Origin: Anopheles merus
Taxonomy: Eukaryota; Arthropoda; Insecta; Diptera; Culicidae
DNA length: 64,000 nucleotides
Reading direction: 5' to 3'
NCBI RefSeq assembly: GCF_017562075.2
Contig: NC_054085.1
Coordinates: forward strand, 11,864,722-11,928,721
Notes under the pieces: model-generated
Told to the model about the DNA's origin: nothing
Database searches by the model: none
What the model saw: the letters and a program-made list of their open reading frames with translations, nothing else
In this document: piece after piece, positions 48,100 through 64,000 of the stretch
Position numbering within the stretch: position 1 is the first letter of the stretch
Layout of the letters: each line of letters opens with the position of its first letter
Position numbers and translations under genes: made by a program

Positions 48100-50245
48100 A
48101 AGTGCTGCTAATTTATTAATAAAACTATTTCCTACCCCCTTAAAACGTGTAAGCACTTACACTGATATGATTAATGTCGCACTGTAAGTACTGTAATTTC
48201 TATCACTGTCCACTCTTCCCTCTGACAAAACTCTAATCGGGCTAGAGAGCTACTTCGATGCTTTTTTTGGGGCGAGCGAACCTGCGGGGCCAGGAAGCAA
48301 TGTCTACTTTGTTATACAAAATGAAACACACACAGACACTTACGAGCAAGGACAACGCAAAACAATCCATTTTTAGGTGCGCATGATGGTGCCCCCCGGT
48401 TGGTCGCGTTTTGCAGTGTCATTCCCGCACCGTTCTGTGTTGTCTGTATCCGTGCACCCCTCCCGCTCTCCTGCTGAGTGGGAGGTGTGTTCATCTGTGT
48501 GTTTGTATCCCCCTTTGCGTGTGTTTTGTACTGAAACAAGGACAACAAAATGACGGCTTACAAAAGGAAGAGCGCGCGCGCACACGCTTACACGCGAGCG
48601 GGCAAAACACGAGGCATTTCGTGTGTGGGGGAAAGATAGGAATGGGTAAAAAGGGGGAATTCTCCATTTCCCGCTCGTCCTTTTTATGACCAGCAAGCCC
48701 CTTCTTCGGGCACGTTTGTCATTAGTAATCGTCGCGTCATTTCCTGTTATCGTTATTCACTGGTCGGGTCGGACCCAACAATCGTTCAATTTTTTGGCGG
48801 CACGGCACGGTTCTGCCCGTTTCCTTTCCCCTTTCCTGAAGCACAAACGGGAAAAAGGAAGAAAAAAAAACCTTCCTGAAAGGATATTTTCTATACGCAG
48901 CGGTTTTTTTTCGTTCTCTGTTATATGGAGTTGTTGTACGTTTTTGTGTGTGTGTGTTGGTTAGTTCCACGCTTACACACAATGCACGAAACATTTACAT
49001 TATTTCCATTTTCCCATTTACTTACTGTTTTGTTGTGTTTTTTCGTCTTTTTAGTTCTACTTTTCTTTGCATTATTCCTCGCGCAGCACATTGTTGCCGT
49101 CATTGTTGCTCGATCGATTTCCATTTCTGATTGTGCGGTGGTGCTGTTGATGATGTTGTTGATGGGTGATGATGATGATGATGGTGGCATTAGTGGTGCG
49201 GTAGGTGGAGCAAATATTTTACTTGTATCGCATGCGGAGTGTCCTTGTATTCATTGGTTTTGTTCTCACTCTCTCTCTCTTTGTTACGTACCGAAAGTGG
49301 TTGTAAGGAAGTGTATTATTCGGACGATCGATCGGAAGAAGGTGTTGCTCTGTGCAGGGGCTGATTTGAGGGTTAAACAATATCGGCTTTTTATTTTAAC
49401 GAGTCATTTTATTGTTTGAATGTTCCATTTTGTATTAAGTTTGTTAGCTTTTTCTAGTTTTCAGTTTTTAAAAATGCACTGAACCATACAAGTTTTTTGG
49501 TTTTCAATAGATTTTACAACTATTTTCATATTATATATGTTTATTATATCGCAAATCCATGCCTAATTGCCACATATTTATTATTACTCAGAATACCAAG
49601 ATGTATTAGAAGCACTAATTACTTTTTATTTTTCTTAGCTTTCAGCTTCGGGTTGCGCTCTTTAGTTTCAATGTGTTATTTTCTCTTTTTATCACAACTT
49701 TGACGACCACCAACCAAGTAACAAAATAAGCAAGACTATATTTTTGGTTACTAGCTTTTAAATACAAAATGTTCTAAATAGTATGAATTCATCAAATGGA
49801 TCATTGTTTAGCTTGTTTACGCTAATTTTTACTGCCTTGAATGTCATTACTTTTCACATTGAAAAATCCTTGTTGCTGATTAATTATTGCAAGTATGTGA
49901 ATCGTGACTAAAGGTCTATATAGACTTTGTGTGACAGTGAAATTTTGTTTTTTTTTCCTATATTTCATTAAATATCTATAAGAATAAAGTTAATCGTACA
50001 CCAAAAGAAAGGATATTGAATTCCCCTACTATTTATATTGTATAACATATTGCAATTATAAATTAAATGCATTTACTTCAAATTCAACGTTGTACATGAT
50101 TTTTTCACCGTGAACACGGTGGGAAATCACAAGGAAACGCATTAAATTCATTATTTCAATAGGTTTTAAAACATAATTGGGAAATTGAATTTTCTTTCTT
50201 TTGGTGTGCAACAAGGGATATTTTGATTGATAGTTAATGAAATAT

Positions 50246-50377
50246 ATTTAAAAAAACGGACTGGCAGACGAAGGCGCGAGACCGTGAGCGGTTTCGGACA
50301 CTCCTGAGGCAGGCCAAGACCGCAAAGCGGTTGTAGTGCCGGATAAGTAAGTAAGTAAGTAAGTAATTTAAAAAAAC
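50246..50377 (+). mobile_element. 5'-truncated LINE 3' end with 12-bp TSD
   Basis: A 108-bp insert (50258-50365) ending in a (GTAA)n tail, flanked by the 12-bp duplication ATTTAAAAAAAC at 50246-50257 and 50366-50377. The body ends with a GACCGC..GCGGTTGT stem, typical of non-LTR retrotransposon 3' ends. No coding sequence remains. Its last 40 bases closely resemble the tail of the SINE at 5403. Confidence 0.75.
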
Positions 50378-53110
50378 ACACAAAATTTTTACGTTCAATA
50401 TTACTAGAGCTGTAACCTAGGAACAATGAAGTATAAGTATAACATTTGAATTCCATTGCATTTTCGAGGATTTTAATTCACAAATGTGGTGTGGAAGCAA
50501 AAGGAAAAAGGATAGTGATATCAAAATAATCATGCTTAAGAATGAAGGATCTTTTTTGAGTGCGAAAGTTGGTGAGTAACAAACTAACTAATTTGCTATC
50601 TGTAGGCAAGAGTTTCGTTACTGAAGCTCGCATAAGTGACAAGTTGCTGCTAATTGGAGAAATGTAATAGTCTTATGCACGTATTTGCTGTATTGAAGTG
50701 ATGTTTCTATTGATTTTTAAACTGCTTTAGTTAATTTAGTGCAGTTGAGTTCAGTTCAGTAAGAACCATATTGTGATTTGGTCTTAGTATTATAGGTTTC
50801 TTTAGATGATATCACAAAAACGATCTAATTTTACGTCAAAAGGACCTCGAAACTCTTGATCACACAAAAACTGGCAACCTTCATTATGTTGTAAAATTAT
50901 TTCACCTCCAACAAATCGAAGCAAAAAAAACCCCAAGTCAAGGAGCAGGATAAGAGATCTTAACAGTTTGCTTGCCGGGAGGAAATAATAAAAAGAAAAA
51001 GCGATAAAAATAATCAAAGCAATAACACCGAACCCAAACCAGCGACATCGAGCTGTACGTTATCGAACGTTGCAGATCGTTCAACTGAAGTGGACGACGA
51101 CGACGACGACGTAAAATGTCGCCAACGATCCATGTACAGTGGAACATACCACAAAAAAAACTCACATCCTTCAATACAGATCCGCGGTAAAGTTTATATT
51201 TTCACAGAAAAAAAATCACGAAAAAGAAGTCAAAAGCGTATCGCATTCTCAATTACAATTTGCAAAAAACCACTCGAAACTCCGCCCGCCCGCGTATGAA
51301 TAATTATGCAGCACACGCGGACCGCACCGAGCGTAGCTTGTATATGTGTGTGTGTGTAGAGGGGTGGGGGGAGTGGGAGCAAGTTTACAGTTCATTTTTT
51401 TTTGTTCCTTTCGGTAACAAAACAACCGAACCGAAGGACTTGAGGGCTGGCTGGAAGGATTTGTCCTTTGGAGTATTGGTTTCGGTTGTTTGGTTGTTCG
51501 CTGGCCACGGAACAACAGCCGGAGCAACTCTTCAACAAGTCGAGTGGAGGGTTTGTGCAGGGAAATGATGGGGGTTTATGCATGGAAAAAATGGTACATT
51601 ATTGTCAACATACATACGCGAACACACACATGCGAGTGGGGCGAATACGAAATGAGCGAAACAAAGGTTGATGAAAGGGATCGATTTTTGGCACGTGCAA
51701 ATGAAAACACACTAAGTGGGACATGCAAATATAATATGCGAACAATTTCACGTGTAAAGAATGATAAAATGTGCATGTAACATTTTCGTATAAAATCGTA
51801 TACTTTATATTTATATTTCCTATTCTATTTAAATACAAATTTGCTCAAAGAAAACTAAAATAATCCAAAGTACAAAGTACCTTTTTCAATAGCTTCCGGT
51901 TTTATTTTCGCATTTAACTACGCCTCCACCACTTGAACGGTAAACGTTGTTTGCGTTTCATCTACCACCACACCTTGACCCTGGAGCGAACTCGGATGCT
52001 TTTCCTCGATGCTCTTGAACCAAAGCGACCAAACTGCTGATGACCGAAACCACTCAGCATAACAGTTTGAAAGCATTTGAAGGAATTAAAAAGGTAGCCA
52101 GCCAGTGAAAGGAAAAACGGAAGGAAAAGACTGAATAGAATCCTGTACACAATTTGATACACTTTTGCTCTGCTGACCAGTTCCAAACTGGACACAACAG
52201 GTTAACAGGTTCGCCAAAATGTTAACGAGGCAAACGAAACGAGCGTGTGTCAATGTTTGTGTACGGAAATGGAGGAGAATGGAGAAGGTTGTTTTTTGTG
52301 TGCTGTTGATGCAGGTGAAATTTGAAGAAAATAGTCAACATTTGGTCGTGCTTGTTCTTTGCGAGGAAATAAACTTTGTCGTCCGGGCGTAATGGGGCAT
52401 TTCTGAGAGGGAGTTGTTTCTAGACGAACCAGTGATTTTAGCCAGCGATCAGCAAGTTTGTAGCAAATAACGAAGTAACATTCATAGCGACTAAGATGTT
52501 TTGTGTAATACAAATGGATGCAATGTGACTACAATTTGCTCACACTTTTAATACACTAAAAGGGGTTTCTATATTAGTTCAATTATAATTCATGCCATCA
52601 TCATAGACACTTTGTTCACGCTTTCAAAGACAGCGATCAGGACCGTAAAGGCATTACACAGCGATGCTAAGTGTGATCAACATTTTTCGGAGCTGTGTTG
52701 TAGTCGAGCGGCTACGGTGTTGATCGGTAGGAATGTGTTTGTTTGTGAAAATCATACATTTACAATACATACACTTAGCAGCATCTTGATGTGTGTCCCA
52801 ATTTTCACCTGGTAATTGGTACCAACTAGGACAATGATTCAGGGTATGACTGGATTCTAGGTAGAGAATGAAAACTAGAACGGAAGTTAAGACCATGGAT
52901 ATCCCACAGATGCAACAGAGACAGAAATAGGAACGTATAACAATGTTATGAAGCATCATCTATTGTCAATTTGTAATGCATTGTTATGTGGTTAGTAAAT
53001 TTGGCTCGGTTATAGGGTTTTATAATGCTGTGAGCATTTAATAGCTCCAAGATGAGCGCAAAGTTTTTGTTTTAAAGTTTGCAATTTTCAGGATTCTACG
53101 AGGTACATCA
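50378..53110. other. Intergenic DNA
   Basis: No gene supported. It includes a (GAC)n run at 51094-51111; its short open frames show no coding character. Confidence 0.45.
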
Positions 53111-53259
53111 AGATAAACTGATTCAGAACCCATTTCAGTTCTGAAACTGATCCCCAAACCATTTCGATCCTGGATCATTTACAGAATAAGTATCTAGAGT
53201 TGGTCCTTAACCGGTACCAGTACTGGAACTGATTTCGAACCCATACTGGCCCTGCCATG

Positions 53260-53310
53260 CAGTGCTCTCCAACCTTTTTAGAATTACGGACCACTTATCT
53301 TACGTTGAGG
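53260..53310 (+). mobile_element. One end of a hAT-type MITE
   Basis: CAGTGCTCTCCAACCTTTTT at 53260 matches the terminal repeat of the complete element at 56889-57062. No matching right end was found, so it is a truncated copy. Confidence 0.5.
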
Positions 53311-53319
53311 ACAAATATG

Positions 53320-53434
53320 TCGTAGACTTTGTTCAAAGCTTCTTGATCAAATCTATTCAATTCCCATATTAAGATTTTCGTAGACTTTGTTCAAAGCTTC
53401 TTGATCAAATCTATTCAATTCCCATATTAAGATT
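53320..53434. repeat. 58-bp tandem duplication
   Basis: Unit 53320-53377 (starting TCGTAGACTTTGTTCAAAGC) is repeated at 53378-53434 with no internal difference by eye, so it is recent. Confidence 0.85.
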
Positions 53435-53735
53435 ATGAAAACATAATCTTGATCGAGTAAAAAAAAAAAAATACAATATGTATTGTAACAAGTTTATTTT
53501 CAAAAAAAAAAAAAGCAATACATTCTAGGATCCTGGTCACTACTGAAATTAATCACCGACCAATACAGTCATAGAACTAATTTTGAATCCAAAAACGGTC
53601 CTAGAACTGTTCTCGAATCTATTCCAGTGCTGAAACTGGTACTTCTTCAACATTATGGTTCAAAAACTGTACTTGGATCTGTCTTAATCATGGAAAGGAT
53701 CGTGAACCTGTCCAGGGTAAGTAATTGAAACAGTT

Positions 53736-56700
53736 GGTGCATACTTCTGGATAAGTGTAGAAATGTAGCTATCCCATTCCTATTGAGTTGATTACAGTGA
53801 TAATTTCTTCGATTGCCTGTATTGTACGCACTACATACAACAGACTTAAGCGTCCTAAGAGGGTTCTAACATCAAATACGGCATGGGTACCAATCGTTAC
53901 AACTAGTCGCAATAATTGGCAAGAAGTGGATCAAACACGAACAAAAGCGGATCCAAAGAGGTAAAAGAAACAGATAGATACAAAATTGAAATAAATGGTT
54001 ATAGGAACCCAATTAGAAACGTGTATATTAAATTTCAACAATGATAGGACGAATTACAATGCTCTAAATTGTTAGTAGTGACCCAATACTTACACAACAA
54101 AAAAGGAACAGTGCCCTAGAGCATCGGTGCCGAAACTATGTTTAGGTTCTTTTGGAAAAGCGATTCTTTCTGTATTAATATTAACTTTTTTATGTTCTTC
54201 AAACATAAATTCGCATTGTATTCATTAAATGCTGTTTTTAGCATCAATATTAACATAATTGTTCGTAATATATCACACAGAGAGTGCCATAATTCGACCC
54301 TGCCTAGCGCAACAGGTCAAATGAGAGTCTCGTTCAAACCAATTCAAAACATGTAAAATGAATTTTAATAATTGGTCCACCCGTTAATCCTTCTAATCGC
54401 AGCCCCCTGGACGTTGTCATTCGACCACTTGAAACCCTAGAAAACAATTCTTTCCAATACGCCTAACACCCCTTTCAAATGCAATGTCGCTATCGCCTAG
54501 TCTCACATGGTAAATCTCAGCGTTGCAAAACATTTACCATCCTCCATCAAGCCAGTATTCCCTTGGCAACCCCGGGCTACAGGATCGAAGGATGCGTTCC
54601 ACAATGTGTCGTGATGTGAAAAATCCCTCGCCTAATAAAATGAGAGGGAATCCACGCACCACCGGCCACGACGGCTACCCACACACACACACGCATACAA
54701 TGACCCAGCGGGAAGTCGCTCTCGTGCGTCTATTAATTCATAAGCGTGTAATTTATACTGTCAAATGAAATCAAACAGCGTTTACGATACGGGCGATGGT
54801 GGTAGATTGAACAGAGCTGCAGAAATCACGCTGCAGCCGCACCAACATCATCATCATCATCATCATCATCGTGATCATCATCATCGTGATCATCATAAAG
54901 TGGTGGAAAAATTAGACGGTTTGGAAAACAAACACCCTCCACTCGAGTCGAATTGGGTGATAAAACTCGAGGGGAAAAGTCTGGCACTACAAATATGGTC
55001 ATCAATACGGGAAACTGGGGTGATGATGGCAGTTGACCGACCGAATCGGGCGGAGGACTAGAGCCCGCTCTAAACCCGCTGTTTGAGGTAATTGTAATTT
55101 GATTCATAGGATTCTCTTCGTATAAAAAAAGCGGGTGGGAATTGTGGGGTGGTGCTAGTGGCTTGAGAGCACATCCTCATTGTATGTCGAGTTGAATTAT
55201 GACGCATTTTTTTAAAGCGCGAAACATTGCTCACTGTCATCGAAACAAATGATACATTAGGTGTTATGAAGGTGGCAGTGGCGACAGTGAGAGGGTATTT
55301 AAATAATTATTGTCTGTTTTTTTTGTTGCGTAAGTGAGATAGAATTGCTATTTTTAATGTCAGTAGTGGCTCCCGGTGGCTTTAAATAATGATGCAATTG
55401 AGGTAGAAATTAGCATAAAAATGCTACACCCCTATCAAGCTGGTACTGCTGCTGCTGCTGCCGCTGTCGCTGTGTCATAAATTATGAATCCTTATTGCGG
55501 CCGATCATCATCGCACAGGGAGGAAAACAATTTTCCACCAAATCCGTCCGTCCGCTTGTCAAAGGGATGCGATGAATTTGTCCCCTTCCTTTTCGGGAGA
55601 AACCATTAATCTTTTCCGTTCCATTCCCCAGTAATCGAGCGGAATGTTTCTCCGTTTGTCGTTTCAATGGTTTAGATAGGACATTAGTACAAGATACTAA
55701 GCCTAATTTGATTGTAAGTTTCGTGCCTTCCATCGATCGAAGAACATGTGTGTAGGATGATGCGCTTTCTTTTTTTCATCTTACCACGTCCTACACAGCG
55801 TAATGGTGCTTCCATCAAACACAAACGTACGCCACATTTCAGGCCGAAAATTCCACACCACCGTGCGTTGAAAGACGTCGTTACATAAGTTGATCTTTTG
55901 ACCGTAGGAGGGGAGGGGAATCCTTGTGTATCCTTCCTCTATTCTACTACTCGCTTTAACGTATGTCTAAAGTTTTTGTGAAGAAAGGGTGTCCACGTGA
56001 ATGGATTTCACTTTCCAAAGCAGATGATCTTTTAAACTTTCGCTGGCTTTTCGTTCGGGGAAAGATGAAACTTTTCATCTCCTTGGGGGAAAAGGAGGGA
56101 AGAGAGTGTGGGCTGAGTTTCTGAGGAATTTGCGTGCGGGAAGTTTTTGATGCAAGCAAAGCGGCAAGCTGTCCAAAGGCCATAAGTCAGCACAATGTCA
56201 CAGCACAGTGTGAGAAAGGTCAAATACTTTGGCTATTGTTGGGGTAAAAGCAAACAAAAAATGCAGGATTCATAATAGCCGTAAGGTCGAATGTTACTGT
56301 TTTGTATGAATGATACTGGGAGAAAGGTGAGAGTTCTTCTGGCGATGGGCGTTGTCGCGCTTGATTTTGTAGAGGATTTTAACATTCTTTCTGTTCCTAT
56401 TTTTTTTTCTAGATATCCGTTTTGTTTGGTTGTTCTACAAATACATTTTCAGTTATACTGACGCCAGCTTTTTGCATTAAAAGTTTTTGTATCGACTGAT
56501 TTACTACTGCACTAAAGATGTCATAGTGATTCTCAACAGAATGTATTCTGGATGACATGCAAAGCAATTTTCAATGTAAAATCTGAAGATGTAAATATCA
56601 TAAGATCACATGAGCTGTTGGCATAATTGTTTTAGGAGCTGTTCAATCTGTCATATAGCAGTAGCAGTACCTTATACTGTTTGTGGGATTAAATAGTTTT

Positions 56701-56880
56701 CTGAAACTGTTGGGGTGAACAGCTCCGTCCATATATTCTCCTGCTTGGTAACACAACCAAAGGAAGTTATTTGAGTTGGGATTGTATTGCTCTAGATACA
56801 ATAATGAGATCAAATCATGCGAACTTCACACCTGCTTTCTACCGCTGCTTCCTGTTCTAGAGATATGTGATTGTTCAGTT
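53736..56880. other. Intergenic DNA
   Basis: No gene supported. A CAT/ATC microsatellite at 54845-54895 creates a His-rich open frame (54765-55061) that is not called as a gene. Confidence 0.45.
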
Positions 56881-57070
56881 GATTGAGGCAGTGGTTTCCA
56901 ACCTGCGTGTCCGCGGACCTATTGTGGTCAATAAAGAATTGCATTCAACAGGCATGTCTAGAATAAGATAAACACAGAATATGAAAAATGATGAACTAAG
57001 TCTACAAAACGCAAGCCCTCAATGGGTGTGGGCCACGACAAAAAAAAGGTTGGAGGGCACTGGATTGAGG
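56881..57070. mobile_element. hAT-type MITE with perfect 8-bp TSD
   Basis: A 174-bp element (56889-57062) with imperfect terminal inverted repeats CAGTGGTTTCCAACCT and CAGTGCCCTCCAACCT (13 of 16 bases). The exact 8-bp duplication GATTGAGG lies at 56881-56888 and 57063-57070. CAGTG ends with an 8-bp duplication are the signature of the hAT superfamily. Non-coding. Confidence 0.85.

Positions 57071-64000
<6,930 letters not shown>

Larger units (their letters stand above)
43180..50245. other. Gene-free stretch downstream of SOX
   Basis: AT-rich DNA without a supported gene. It contains a perfect inverted repeat (44592-44657), a TGACGTCA palindrome (47522-47529), a (CA)n tract and a 153-codon minus frame at 46210-45749 (contains SDYGSVGPRQGTPSILATHY) that I do not recognise and do not call as a gene. 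Confidence 0.45.
53115..53735. repeat. Degenerate GAACTG/GATTCG-type repeat block, interrupted
   Basis: Two blocks (about 53115-53255 and 53540-53735) of loosely repeated CTGGAACTGATTTCGAACCC-like units. They are separated by a segment that starts with a hAT-type end (53260) and includes a 58-bp tandem duplication. Confidence 0.5.

Noticed and set aside
54765..55061. His-rich 98-codon frame
   Set aside because: Created by a CAT/ATC microsatellite.

Overview
The window is animal genomic DNA, almost certainly from an Anopheles-type mosquito. The genes have short introns (57-80 bp, one of 527 bp), GC-rich exons sit in AT-rich intergenic DNA, and tRNA-derived SINEs with (GAA)n tails that I recognise as the mosquito SINE200 type are scattered through it. 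Five protein-coding genes can be supported, all complete from start to stop. Every intron and exon junction given here was read by hand from GT/AG sites and reading phase.

Left part (1-13.7 kb): a cluster of three secreted carboxyl/cholinesterase-family genes. Two are on the minus strand (1870-3878, 578 aa; 6663-9188, 589 aa) and one on the plus strand (11465-13480, 574 aa). All keep the Ser-Glu/Asp-His triad, and several intron positions are shared, so they are diverged tandem duplicates. A broken piece of a fourth copy lies at about 10.62 kb. The second protein ends in a hydrophobic tail that looks like a GPI-anchor signal; the other two lack it.

Middle (14.1-17.7 kb): a block of degenerate GGAGTC/GACTCC repeats, then the gene for cleavage stimulation factor 64 kDa subunit (CstF-64), a core mRNA 3'-end-processing factor, on the minus strand with three coding exons.

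Right (18-64 kb): a gene-poor territory around one intronless group B SOX transcription-factor gene (41421-42488, plus strand, 355 aa, Sox21/SoxB2-like). About 23 kb upstream and 21 kb downstream hold no gene I can support, the usual setting of a developmental regulator with distant enhancers. This stretch holds microsatellites (including a 177-bp (GT)n tract) and many small mobile-element remnants: SINEs, a 5'-truncated LINE tail, a hAT-type MITE with a perfect 8-bp target duplication, a 245-bp foldback element with arms made of 21-bp units, and a decayed Tc1/mariner-like transposase piece.

No single new multigene system is evident. The most interesting observations are: the shared 3' tail of the SINEs and the LINE fragment, both with 12-bp target duplications; the tandem in-phase splice donors of the third esterase; the GPI-like tail of the second; the esterase fossil; and an upstream ORF overlapping the SOX start codon.
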